A stretch of 64,000 nucleotides of DNA from Promicromonospora sukumoe (GTDB taxonomy: Bacteria; Actinomycetota; Actinomycetes; Actinomycetales; Cellulomonadaceae), in NCBI RefSeq assembly GCF_014137995.1, contig NZ_JACGWV010000003.1, positions 620,001 to 684,000 on the forward strand. The letters are read 5' to 3'. The notes beneath the pieces were generated by a model, which was not told the DNA's origin, did no database searches, and saw only the letters and a program-made list of their open reading frames with translations. This document shows positions 16,899 through 24,841 of this stretch, piece after piece. The translations under genes and the position numbers were made by a program. The first letter of the stretch is position 1, and each line of letters starts with the position of its first letter.

Positions 16899-16984
16899 CT
16901 GTGATCGACGCGGGGTCGTCCGCCCACCTCACCGGTTCGCCGGCAGGGGAGCAACGGCGGACGGCCTCGCGTTCAGTCACGCGC

Positions 16985-17058
16985 GGCGGGGTAGCTCAGC
17001 TGGTCAGAGCGCACGACTCATAATCGTGAGGTCGCGGGTTCGAGCCCCGCCCTCGCTA
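16985..17058 (+). tRNA. tRNA-Met (CAT), elongator
   Basis: The anticodon stem ACGA/TCGT encloses loop CTCATAA with anticodon CAT. The acceptor GGCGGGG pairs with CCTCGCT using two G-U pairs and begins with a normal G pair, not the unpaired first base of an initiator tRNA. An Ile2 tRNA with modified CAT is the other option, but the sequence matches the elongator Met type. Confidence 0.9.
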
Positions 17059-17145
17059 CCGAAGCAAGTACATCCGTTCGGCGTCCTGTGCCGGACGACG
17101 AGAAGACACATGGCGCCTCCCTCTCGAGGCGCGGAGGTGAGAGCC

Positions 17146-17316
17146 ATGGCAAGCAAGAGCGCGGATGTCCGCCCGAAGATCACGCTGGCATGCGTGGACT
17201 GCAAGGAGCGGAACTACATCACGAAGAAGAACCGGCGTAACGACCCGGACCGCCTGGAGCTGGCGAAGTTCTGCCCGCGCTGCGGCAAGCACACGTCGCA
17301 CCGCGAGACTCGCTGA
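17146..17316 (+). CDS. rpmG: 50S ribosomal protein L33
   Basis: 56 residues with the four zinc-binding cysteines in two pairs (CVDC and CPRC) of the zinc-containing L33 form. The ATG at 17146 is preceded by GGAGGTGAGAG; earlier in-frame starts lie in the tRNA-Met region. L33 belongs to the large subunit near the E site. The order tRNA-Met, rpmG, then two hot-dog dehydratase genes is conserved in actinobacteria. The start codon comes 88 bases after tRNA-Met, probably on the same transcript. Confidence 0.97.
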   Translation: MASKSADVRPKITLACVDCKERNYITKKNRRNDPDRLELAKFCPRCGKHTSHRETR

Positions 17317-17340
17317 GTCTCGTAGCGAGCTCACACCGAC

Positions 17341-17826
17341 GTGGCGAACGCTGATTTCGAGGGCCGGGTCTACCCGGCCGACGCCCCCTACTCCGTAGGT
17401 CGCGAGAAGATCCGCGAGTTCGCCGTTGCCGTCGGTGCCAAGCACCCCGCGCACCACGAACTCGTGGCGGCGCGGGGTTTGGGCTATCCGGACCTGGTCG
17501 CCCCGCCCACGTTCGCCGTGGTCGTGGCGCAGCGCACCGAGTCGCAGTACATCAGCGACCCCGAGGCCGACATCGACTTCTCCCGCGTGGTCCACGCGGA
17601 CGAGCGCTTCACGCACCACCGCCCGATCGTCGCCGGCGACGAGCTGACGACGGTGCTGCACGTGGACCGCGTCGTCTCCCGCGGGATGATCAGCATGGTG
17701 ACCACGCGCTGCGAGATCTACGCGATGCCGCAGCAGGTTGAGGTGCCGTCGCCCGAGGCGGAGTCCCCGGGCGAGCACGTCGCCACGGTCGTCTCCACGC
17801 TGGCCATCCGAGGTGAGGACGCATGA
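17341..17826 (+). CDS. MaoC/HadA-like hot-dog dehydratase subunit
   Basis: 161 residues from GTG 17341, 24 bases after rpmG. It has the N-terminal MaoC (FAS1-like dehydratase) pattern: VGREKIREFAVAVG near residue 20, the PPTFAVVVAQ strand near 55 and VVHADERFTHHRPIVAGDEL near 82. In mycobacteria the HadA/HadB pair forms the beta-hydroxyacyl-ACP dehydratase of type II fatty acid synthesis, HadA binding the acyl chain and HadB holding the catalytic residues. The same division of labour is likely here. The stop overlaps the next gene's ATG. Confidence 0.85.
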   Translation: MANADFEGRVYPADAPYSVGREKIREFAVAVGAKHPAHHELVAARGLGYPDLVAPPTFAVVVAQRTESQYISDPEADIDFSRVVHADERFTHHRPIVAGDELTTVLHVDRVVSRGMISMVTTRCEIYAMPQQVEVPSPEAESPGEHVATVVSTLAIRGEDA

Positions 17827-18245
17827 GCCGCCCCGACATCGCGACGCTCTCCGTCGGCGACGTGATCGGCAGCCGCACCGTCACCTTCGACCGTGCGGCC
17901 CTGGTCCGGTACGCGGGCGCCAGCGGCGACCTGAACCCGATCCACTGGAACGACAAGTTCGCGAAGTCCGCGGGCCTGCCCGGCGTCATCGCGCACGGCA
18001 TGCTCACCATGGGCTCCGTCGTCGGCCTGGTCGAGGACTGGGCGGGCGACCCGGGCGCCGTCGTCGACTACCAGACGCGGTTCACCAAGCCCGTCGAGGT
18101 GCCCAACCCGGGCACCGCCCTGATCGAGGTCGTGGGCACGGTGGGCGTGGTCGACGCCGAGGCCGGCACGGTCCGCGTGGACCTCGCCGTCACGGTCGAC
18201 GGGGCCAAGGTCCTGGGCCGCACCCAGGTGCTCGTCCGGCTCTGA
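17823..18245 (+). CDS. MaoC/HadB-like hot-dog dehydratase, catalytic subunit
   Basis: 140 residues, ATGA overlap with the HadA-like gene. It contains the hydratase 2 motif: D and H in GASGDLNPIHWNDKFA (about residues 34-49) followed by GVIAHGMLTMG, giving the catalytic Asp/His pair of R-specific hydratases. It probably forms a heterodimer with the preceding protein and dehydrates 3-hydroxyacyl thioesters in the cytoplasm. In related genomes murB usually follows; here about 6.6 kb of other genes intervene. Confidence 0.9.
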   Translation: MSRPDIATLSVGDVIGSRTVTFDRAALVRYAGASGDLNPIHWNDKFAKSAGLPGVIAHGMLTMGSVVGLVEDWAGDPGAVVDYQTRFTKPVEVPNPGTALIEVVGTVGVVDAEAGTVRVDLAVTVDGAKVLGRTQVLVRL

Positions 18246-18354
18246 CGCCGACGTCGCTGCCCCGTCCCGGCCGCGCGCACCCGGAGCTGGTTGCCCGGGT
18301 AACCATTTTTTAACCCGCCAGGCCTTCTCCTGCGCACCCTGATCGGGTGTGATT

Positions 18355-18387
18355 CTCTCGTCCGGAGTTGTACGGACCCGACGAGAG
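18355..18387 (+). promoter_or_regulatory. Hairpin that would cover the amidase ribosome site
   Basis: CTCTCGTC (18355-18362) pairs with GACGAGAG (18380-18387), and the right arm overlaps the GAGAGGA ribosome binding site of the amidase gene. Translation may depend on opening of this stem; this is inference only. Confidence 0.35.
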
Positions 18388-18396
18388 GAACTCCGC

Positions 18397-20685
18397 GTGA
18401 CGTCATCACGACGTATCACAGCCCTGGCCACGGCGGCCGGGGTGCTCTTTCCGCTCATCCCGCTCTCGGCGGCGGCCGCCGCCCCCACGGTGACCGTGCC
18501 CGCCGACGACGTCGTCGCCTGTGCTCCCGTACTGGCCGCCGGCTCCCTCGACGAGGCGTTCGCCGCGGCGGCCGAGGTCACGGCGGTCCCCGAGGACCTG
18601 CTCAAGGCCGTGTCGTACCTGGAGTCCCGCTGGGACCAGCACGCCGGCCAGGTCAGCGCCGACGGCGGCTACGGCGTGTTCAACCTCGCCGGTGGAGAGG
18701 GCCTCGCGCACGCGCGCGGCGACGGGCTGCCGCTGTCCGCGATCAACGACAAGTCGGGCCCCACCCGCGAGGGCACCGCCGAGCTCACCCGGGCCGCGGC
18801 CCTGACGGGCCTCGACGAGGAGACCCTGCGGACCGACGCGCGGGCCAACGTCTGCGGCGGCGCCGCCCTTCTGGCGTCGTACCGAGCCCAGTCGGTGCGC
18901 GACGGCGCGGCCACCGAGCCGGCCGACGTTGCAGCAGCGGCCGGCGCCAAGAGCGTCGCCACCACGCCTGACGACCTCAGCACCTGGGAGGACGCCGTGT
19001 CCCGCATGAGCGACATCGAGGGCTTCGCGGCCGGCGTCTGGAAGACGCTGCGCGACGGCGCGGGGACCACCACCCCCGCGGACGGCGCGGTGATCCTCAC
19101 GGCCAACCCGGACGTCGTCGTCCCGAAGACGGCGGGAACGAGCGACCCCGAGGCGGACTGCCCCGACGACCTGGGCTGCGAGTGGCTCCCCGCCCCGTAC
19201 GCGAAGGGCTCGCCGGACCTCCCCGAGAACACGGGCGACTACGGCAACCACGACCAGGCCGACCGCACCGGCGCGGGCGGCCCGTCGATCGACTACATCC
19301 TGATCCACGACACCGAGACGGCCTACCAGCCGTCGGTGAACCTGGTGCAGGACCCGACCTACCTGGCGTGGAACTACACGCTGCGGTCCTCGGACGGGCA
19401 CGTCGCCAACCACCTCGACCCGGCCGACGTCGGCTGGCACGCGGGCAACTGGTTCATGAACATGCACTCGATCGGCCTGGAGCACGAGGGCTGGGCGGGC
19501 ACGGGCGGCTGGTACACGGAGGCCATGTACCGGTCGTCGGCCGCGCTCGTGCGGCACCTCGCGGCGGAGCACGACATCCCGCTCGACCGCGCCCATATCG
19601 TGGGGCACGACCAGGTGCCGGGCATCCTGCCGGGCTACACCAAGAACGTGCACTGGGACCCGGGCCCGTACTGGGACTGGGACCACTACTTCGAGCTGCT
19701 GGGCGCCCCGATCGGCGGCGACCTGGAGGCGACGACGGACGTCGCGCCGGGCGACGTCGTCGAGGTGCGCACCGGGTACGCCGAGAACCCGAACGTGGTG
19801 ACGGGCTGCGAGGAGGCGTCGCCGACCTCGGGCGACTGCGTCGAGGGCGCGGGCACCAACTTCCGCTACCTGTACCAGGAGCCCGCGGAGGACGCCGCGC
19901 TGGCCAAGGACCCGGGCTGGAAGCCGGACGGCGCCGACGGCTCGACGTACGCGAGCGACGTGAGCGCGCGCGTGCAGTCCGGGCACAAGCTCGTCGTGGA
20001 CCGGGTCGAGGGCGACTGGCTCGGCGTGTGGTGGGCCGGCTCGCTGGTCTGGCTGCACAACCCGGCCGACCGGCCGGTGGTCGTGCCGTCGACGGCGCAG
20101 ACCGTCACCGTCGCGGGCGACGCCCCGGCGCCGGTCTTCGGCCGGGCCTACCCGGAGGCCGCCGCCTACGAGGCGTTCCCGGACGTGCCGGTGCAGGAGG
20201 TGACGCCCATCGAGTACACGGTCGGCGTCGGCCAGACGTACGCCGTGGCCGACGACCACGTGGCCGCCGACTACTACCGAGCCACCACGTTCGACGGCTC
20301 GGGACCGGGCGACCGCACGGTCGTGCGGGGCGACGACGTCTACTACCAGGTGTGGCTGGCGCACCGCCTCGTGTACGTCAACGCGGCCGACGTCGAGCTG
20401 CACGACCCGGTGGTCGCCGACGTGACCAGACCGTCGACCAGGGGCAAGGCCAAGGTGGGGCGCGTGCTGACCGCCGAGGTCGGCACCTACCTGCCCGACG
20501 ACGTCGACGTCGTGTCCTACCGCTGGCTGCGCGACGGCGAGCCGGTGCGCTGGGCGATCGGCCCGCGATACCTGGTCACGGGCCGCGACCGGGGCACCGA
20601 CCTCACGGTCGAGGTGAAGGTAGCCGCGGACGGCTACACCCCGGCGTCGTACACCTCCGACCCCGTCTCGGTCCCCCGCCGCTAG
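18397..20685 (+). CDS. Secreted N-acetylmuramoyl-L-alanine amidase (Amidase_2)
   Basis: 762 residues from GTG 18397, preceded by AGAGGAA. A signal peptide (SSRRITALATAAGVLFPLIPLSAAAAAP) covers residues 2 to about 29. Residues about 35-230 are helical and lysozyme-like in spacing (YLESRWDQHAG, YGVFNLAGG), perhaps a binding or remodelling domain. The Amidase_2/PGRP domain follows (about 285-450): YILIHDTETAY, a first zinc histidine, HSIGLEHEGW, and the distal HIVGHDQVPG plus VHWDPGPYWDWDHYF. The C-terminus (about 680-762) is an Ig-like repeat (YRWLRDGEPV) common in actinobacterial wall proteins. It cleaves the lactyl-amide bond between MurNAc and the stem peptide. Confidence 0.85.
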   Translation: MTSSRRITALATAAGVLFPLIPLSAAAAAPTVTVPADDVVACAPVLAAGSLDEAFAAAAEVTAVPEDLLKAVSYLESRWDQHAGQVSADGGYGVFNLAGGEGLAHARGDGLPLSAINDKSGPTREGTAELTRAAALTGLDEETLRTDARANVCGGAALLASYRAQSVRDGAATEPADVAAAAGAKSVATTPDDLSTWEDAVSRMSDIEGFAAGVWKTLRDGAGTTTPADGAVILTANPDVVVPKTAGTSDPEADCPDDLGCEWLPAPYAKGSPDLPENTGDYGNHDQADRTGAGGPSIDYILIHDTETAYQPSVNLVQDPTYLAWNYTLRSSDGHVANHLDPADVGWHAGNWFMNMHSIGLEHEGWAGTGGWYTEAMYRSSAALVRHLAAEHDIPLDRAHIVGHDQVPGILPGYTKNVHWDPGPYWDWDHYFELLGAPIGGDLEATTDVAPGDVVEVRTGYAENPNVVTGCEEASPTSGDCVEGAGTNFRYLYQEPAEDAALAKDPGWKPDGADGSTYASDVSARVQSGHKLVVDRVEGDWLGVWWAGSLVWLHNPADRPVVVPSTAQTVTVAGDAPAPVFGRAYPEAAAYEAFPDVPVQEVTPIEYTVGVGQTYAVADDHVAADYYRATTFDGSGPGDRTVVRGDDVYYQVWLAHRLVYVNAADVELHDPVVADVTRPSTRGKAKVGRVLTAEVGTYLPDDVDVVSYRWLRDGEPVRWAIGPRYLVTGRDRGTDLTVEVKVAADGYTPASYTSDPVSVPRR

Positions 20686-20690
20686 ACCGC

Positions 20691-20755
20691 TCGCTGAGTG
20701 CGGGATATTCGCCCTTCTGCCGAGCAGAAAAGGGCGAAGATCCCGCACTCAGCGA
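20691..20755. repeat. Long hairpin repeat, copy B
   Basis: Arms 20691-20716 (TCGCTGAGTGCGGGATATTC...) and 20730-20755 pair in 25 of 26 positions around a 13-base loop that itself folds (CTG...CAG). It lies between the convergent amidase and C39-like genes, beginning five bases after the amidase stop. Same family as copies A and C. Confidence 0.9.
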
Positions 20756-20762
20756 ACGCTGG

Positions 20763-22109
20763 TCACCAGTTCGGGGTGGCTCCCGGGAGGTTGCGGGGGA
20801 GCTTCACGTCCTTCGGGTGGTAGACGTACGTGATGCCGTCGGTCGACGTCTGCCACACACGCTCGAAGTTCTCCCGCGTGTACACCGAGCGCACGGCCTC
20901 GTTGCTCGCCTTGTTCGGGTCGTTGATGATCGGGTCGCCGTCGGCCGTGAACCCGACCAGGGTGACGAGGTGCCCGTTGGTGCCGTACCCGGCCTCGGGC
21001 ATCTCCTCCTCCTCGAAGCTGATCGACATGATCAGCGGGATGCCGGCCGCGACGAACTTCTCGGCCTCGGCGAGCGAGCGGAGCCGCGTGACGAAGGACT
21101 CCAGGCCGAACGTGCTCGCGTACGCCGCGTTGAACGGCCAGTTGCCGGCGCCCTCGTACGTGTAGTCCCAGGTGCGCATCGCGGCGTAGTCGACCTGCGG
21201 GTCGCCGTTCGGCGCCTCGATCCCCTCCAGCTCGGAGTCCGGGACCTCGCGCCCGTAGAAGTAGAGCACCATGGACGACGACGTCGGCGAGCACCACACC
21301 TGACCGCCGCCCCCGAACTCGGGGTACTCGCCGCGGTGGATGTTCTGGCTGAACCGCGGCACGTCGAGCTCGACCGCCCGTCCGAGCGTGAAGTCGCTCG
21401 TGCCCGTGTAGTGCGCGTCGGGCAGGTACTCGTTGGTCATCGTGCTCAGGGCGTCGAGCCGCGGCGACACCCGTGCGCCCTCAGGCCGGTACAGCGTGGC
21501 CCGGGTCTGGTACGCGTCCGGCTCGTGCCCCGACTTCGCGACGAACGTGTCGGTGAACAGGTACGCGTCCGCGTCGGTCTGGCCGTTCACCGAGGTGCGG
21601 TGGATGTCGCCCGCGCGGCCGTTCGCGGGGGCGAACTCGTCGCCCGACGCCCAGCGCGCCATCACGAACCACTTGGTCCAGGTCCCGTCGGCCTTGCGCC
21701 CCCGGAACTCGACCTCCACCCAGGTGCCCGTGGGCGTGTCCGCGTTCCACGAGCTGATGGACTCGTCGATCGCGTACCCGGCCTCGATCACGGGCGAGGT
21801 CCAGCGGCCCGTGTCGTAGCTGACGGGCGTGCCGTCGCCGAACGGGTCCGTGTACTCGACGGTCTCGCCGGCCCCGCGCAGCACGAGCCCGCTCTTGGCG
21901 CCCGGCCGGAGGTTCGAGGTCTTCCCGTCACGGAAGTCGCGCACCCCGTCCCAGGTGGTCAGCGTGATCTGGTTGTCCGACGACGCCGCGCCCTGACCGG
22001 GCGTGCTCGCCGCCGGAGCGGCTCCCGCCGCGACTCCTGCCTGCACCACAAGTGCTCCCGTCGCCGCCAGAGCGAACACCGTGGTCCGCAGTCCTCTTCG
22101 TATCGACAT
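20763..22109 (-). CDS. Secreted C39-like cysteine peptidase
   Basis: 448 residues. Signal peptide at residues 1-30 (RRGLRTTVFALAATGALVVQ...AGAA). A beta-rich domain of about 200 residues (WTSPVIEAGYAIDESISSW, EVEFRGRKADGTWTKWF) precedes a papain-like C39-type domain: catalytic Cys273 in GGQVWCSPTSSSM, His380 in GTNGHLVTLVGF and the downstream IINDPNKASN. Such proteins are described as peptidase C39-family proteins of unknown substrate; cutting of secreted proteins or peptidoglycan peptides is possible. Its ribosome site GAGGAG comes from an arm of hairpin repeat C. It is convergent with the amidase. Confidence 0.85.
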   Translation of the reverse strand: MSIRRGLRTTVFALAATGALVVQAGVAAGAAPAASTPGQGAASSDNQITLTTWDGVRDFRDGKTSNLRPGAKSGLVLRGAGETVEYTDPFGDGTPVSYDTGRWTSPVIEAGYAIDESISSWNADTPTGTWVEVEFRGRKADGTWTKWFVMARWASGDEFAPANGRAGDIHRTSVNGQTDADAYLFTDTFVAKSGHEPDAYQTRATLYRPEGARVSPRLDALSTMTNEYLPDAHYTGTSDFTLGRAVELDVPRFSQNIHRGEYPEFGGGGQVWCSPTSSSMVLYFYGREVPDSELEGIEAPNGDPQVDYAAMRTWDYTYEGAGNWPFNAAYASTFGLESFVTRLRSLAEAEKFVAAGIPLIMSISFEEEEMPEAGYGTNGHLVTLVGFTADGDPIINDPNKASNEAVRSVYTRENFERVWQTSTDGITYVYHPKDVKLPRNLPGATPNW

Positions 22110-22117
22110 GCCAGCTC

Positions 22118-22184
22118 CTCGTTGAGTGCGGGATATCTGTTGGTCCGGCCGCCGTGCGGGCACAAATATCCCGCACTCAGCGAG
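22118..22184. repeat. Long hairpin repeat, copy C
   Basis: Arms 22118-22136 (CTCGTTGAGTGCGGGATAT) and 22166-22184 pair in 18 of 19 positions with a 29-base loop. It sits between two genes on the same strand (LacI regulator, then C39-like peptidase). Its left arm contains the GAGGAG ribosome site of the peptidase gene when read on the minus strand. Confidence 0.88.
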
Positions 22185-22201
22185 CTGGGGGTACGAAAGT
22201 G

Positions 22202-23335
22202 TCAGGGCAGGGCGCTGAGGTCCGGGACCGGGCCCGTCGTCGTGCCCTCGACGAGGCTCACGGGCAGGCTCACCGACTCGGGCTCCTCGCCGGCCAGCAG
22301 CGCGATGACGGCGAGGCCGAGCGCACGGCCCTTCTCGACCAGCGGCTGGTGCACGCTGGTGAGCACGTCGGGGGAGAGCCAGGGCAGGTCGAGCCCGTCG
22401 AAGCCGGCCACCGACACGTCCTCGGGCACGCGCAGGCCGAGCTCGCGGGCGGCGATCACGGCACCGGCGGCGAGCAGGTCGGAGTGGGCGATGATCGCCG
22501 TCGGCCGGTCCCGCGCGGGCGCCCACTCGGAGAGGATCTCGGTCGCGGCGTCGCGCCCGTGCTCCACGAGCGAGGCGGGCGTCTCCCACGACATGACCGG
22601 CTCGATGACGTCGCGCACGCCGGCCAGGCGGTTGCGGGTGGGCGTGCGCTCCGCGGCGGCGAGCCGTTCGGCGTCCACGAGCCCGGACCGCTCGTCCCGC
22701 CCGAACGGCAGCGCGATCTCGGCGATCCGCGTGTGGCCCAGCTCGACGAGGTGGCGCACCGCCTCCGCGGCGCCTCGCCGGTCGTCGACGCCGACCACGG
22801 GCACGCCGGGCACCTCGTGCCCCTCGCCGATCACCACGGGCACGCCCCGGCGCTGGAGCGCCGCGAGGTTCGGGTCGCCCTCCAGGATGCCCCACACCAG
22901 CACGGCGACGTCCATCGCCGCGGCCTCGACCAGCGGGTCGACGGCGGGCGGCAGCCCGGCCTCGGCGGCGAGGCCGACGGACTGCGCCGTCGCGCCCTGC
23001 GGCATCCCGGGGACGAGCAGCACACCGAGGCCCTGCTCGCCGATCGCGGAGACCAGGCCGTGCAGCACCTGCGTCGAGACCGGGTCGCGGAACGACCGGC
23101 CGAGCTGGTCGCCGATCACCACGCCCACGATGCCGGAGCGGCCCGACCGGAGCTGCCGCCCCAGCGGGTTGGGCCCGGAGTACTCGAGCTCGCGCGCGGC
23201 GGCGAGCACCTTCTCCCGGGTCTCGGGCGTGATCGGTCCGGCGCCGGAGAAGGCGAGCGACGCGGTGGACACGGAGACACCTGCCAGCTCGGCGACCTTC
23301 GCGAGGGTCGGTCGGCCAACGGTCTGGCGGTTCAT
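22202..23335 (-). CDS. LacI family transcriptional regulator
   Basis: 377 residues from ATG 23335, with AGAGGAA upstream; the frame extends nine codons further but without a ribosome site. The LacI helix-turn-helix is at the N-terminus (TLAKVAELAGVSVSTASLAFSG, residues about 9-30), then the hinge and a periplasmic-binding-protein-like effector domain (VGVVIGDQLGRSF, GFDGLDLPWLSPDVLTSV). The recognition helix reads SVSTASLAFSG, where most LacI members have VS.aTVSrvLn. It is divergent from an MFS permease, which is the probable target. An inverted repeat AATCTG/CAGATT at 23382-23405 lies in the shared region. Confidence 0.9.
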   Translation of the reverse strand: MNRQTVGRPTLAKVAELAGVSVSTASLAFSGAGPITPETREKVLAAARELEYSGPNPLGRQLRSGRSGIVGVVIGDQLGRSFRDPVSTQVLHGLVSAIGEQGLGVLLVPGMPQGATAQSVGLAAEAGLPPAVDPLVEAAAMDVAVLVWGILEGDPNLAALQRRGVPVVIGEGHEVPGVPVVGVDDRRGAAEAVRHLVELGHTRIAEIALPFGRDERSGLVDAERLAAAERTPTRNRLAGVRDVIEPVMSWETPASLVEHGRDAATEILSEWAPARDRPTAIIAHSDLLAAGAVIAARELGLRVPEDVSVAGFDGLDLPWLSPDVLTSVHQPLVEKGRALGLAVIALLAGEEPESVSLPVSLVEGTTTGPVPDLSALP

Positions 23336-23381
23336 CGCGGTTCCTCTTCTCGCATCGGGCACCGGTGGTGCAGGACCCGGG

Positions 23382-23405
23382 AATCTGCTGGGCTGATCCC
23401 AGATT
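23382..23405. promoter_or_regulatory. Candidate operator between LacI and MFS genes
   Basis: AATCTG (23382-23387) and CAGATT (23400-23405) form an inverted repeat with a 12-base centre in the 111-base divergent region. It does not match the usual LacI half-sites, so confidence is low. Confidence 0.3.
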
Positions 23406-23446
23406 GTGGCTTACGGTCGGGAGATTCAATCGCACCAAGGAGTTCC

Positions 23447-24685
23447 GTGCCTACTGCACACGCCGCCGCCCGCGCGGTCTTCGTCGTCTTTGCGGCCAGC
23501 GGGTTCGCGTTCGCGAGCTGGGCGTCGCGCCTCCCGGCGGTCCGGGACGGCCTCGGTTTCTCCGAGCAGGAGATGGGCATCCTGCTGCTGACGGGCTCCA
23601 TCGGCTCGGTCGCGGCGATCCCCCTGTCGGGCCTGGTCGCGGAGCGGTTCGGCACCGCGCGGACCGTCCTGACGTTCGCGGGCCTGCTGGTGGCCGGCCT
23701 CGCCGTCGCCGGGTACGGCGTCGCCACGGACCAGCACCTCGCGGTGCGCAGCGGCCTGATCCTGTTCGGCGTCGGCGCCGGGGTGTGGGACGCCGCGATG
23801 AACCTGGAGGGCGCGGCCGTGGAGCAGCGGCTCGGGCGCGCCGTCATGCCGATCTTCCACGCCGGGTTCTCGTTCGGCACCGTGATCGGCGCGGGCATCG
23901 GCGCCGTGGTGGCCACCGCGGGCGTCCCGGTCGTCTGGCACATCGTGGCCGCGGGGCTCGTCGCGCTCGTGTCCGTGGTGATCGCCACGCGGTTCTTCAC
24001 GCCGCGCGCCGTCGTGGCGGCCCTGCCGGACGGCGCACCCGGGGCGGGCAGCGCGGACGGCGCCGACCCCGCCGAGGTCACGCCGCCGCCGTCGGGCCTG
24101 GCCGGGCTGCTGGCCGCCTGGCGCGAGCCGCGCACCCTGGCGATCGGCCTCGTGGTGCTCAGCGCGGCCCTCACGGAGGGTGTCGCCAACGACTGGGTGA
24201 GCCTCGCGGTCGTGGACGGGTTCGGCACCTCCGACGGCATGGGCGCCGTCGGCCTCGCCGTCTTCCTCACCGCGATGACGACGGCCCGCCTCGCCGGGAC
24301 GCGCGCCATCGACCGCTACGGACGGGTGCCGGTGCTCGTGCTCTCGGCGACGCTCGCCTTCGTGGGAGTGCTGACGTTCTCCCTGGTCCCGGTCCTGTGG
24401 CTGGCGCTCGTCGGCGTGGGCCTGTGGGGTCTCGGCGCCGCGATGGGCTTCCCGATGGGCATGAGCGCTGCGTCCGACGAGCCGCGCCGGGCCGCGATGC
24501 GGGTGGCCGCCGTCTCGACCATCGGGTACACCGCGTTCTTCGTGGGGCCGCCGCTGATCGGGTTCGTCGCGCACGCGACGGGCTACCGCCTGGCGGTGCT
24601 CGTGCTCCTGGTCCCCATGGTGCTCGGCCTCGTCGTCGCGCGCTCCGTCCGGCCGCTGCCGACGGCGGCAGGTGTGAAGAGGTAG
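23447..24685 (+). CDS. MFS transporter (YbjJ-like, 12 helices)
   Basis: 412 residues from GTG 23447, with AAGGAG seven bases upstream. Twelve membrane helices in two bundles of six with a charged central loop (residues about 190-220). The N-terminus RAVFVVFAASGFAFASWASRLP followed by VRDGLGFSEQEMGILLL is characteristic of the YbjJ branch of MFS permeases, whose substrates are mostly undefined. The divergent LacI gene suggests sugar-responsive control. It is the last gene of the block inserted before murB. Confidence 0.88.
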   Translation: MPTAHAAARAVFVVFAASGFAFASWASRLPAVRDGLGFSEQEMGILLLTGSIGSVAAIPLSGLVAERFGTARTVLTFAGLLVAGLAVAGYGVATDQHLAVRSGLILFGVGAGVWDAAMNLEGAAVEQRLGRAVMPIFHAGFSFGTVIGAGIGAVVATAGVPVVWHIVAAGLVALVSVVIATRFFTPRAVVAALPDGAPGAGSADGADPAEVTPPPSGLAGLLAAWREPRTLAIGLVVLSAALTEGVANDWVSLAVVDGFGTSDGMGAVGLAVFLTAMTTARLAGTRAIDRYGRVPVLVLSATLAFVGVLTFSLVPVLWLALVGVGLWGLGAAMGFPMGMSAASDEPRRAAMRVAAVSTIGYTAFFVGPPLIGFVAHATGYRLAVLVLLVPMVLGLVVARSVRPLPTAAGVKR

Positions 24686-24829
24686 CGAGGACTGCGGCGC
24701 CGGGTTCGCGCAGGCCAGACTGCGGAAAACGGGCACTGAACACGTCCGCCGACACCAAAAGGTTCCAGAAATGGCAGACATCACCCACGCCATGTCGAAG
24801 ATGTGCACAAATCCCACGCGGCGGGTAGA

Positions 24830-24835
24830 TAGGCT
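24830..24835 (+). promoter_or_regulatory. murB -10 element, probably leaderless
   Basis: TAGGCT ends six bases before the murB GTG, and no ribosome site separates them, so transcription probably begins at the start codon. The -35 region is not clear. Confidence 0.5.
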
Positions 24836-24841
24836 TGCACG

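Noticed and set aside
16985..17058. Initiator tRNA-Met
   Set aside because: The acceptor stem begins with a paired G, and the anticodon stem lacks the three consecutive G-C pairs of an initiator tRNA.
23336..23446. Canonical LacI operator in the LacI/MFS gap
   Set aside because: No TGAAAnCGnTTnCA-type palindrome is present; only the weak AATCTG/CAGATT repeat was kept at low confidence.
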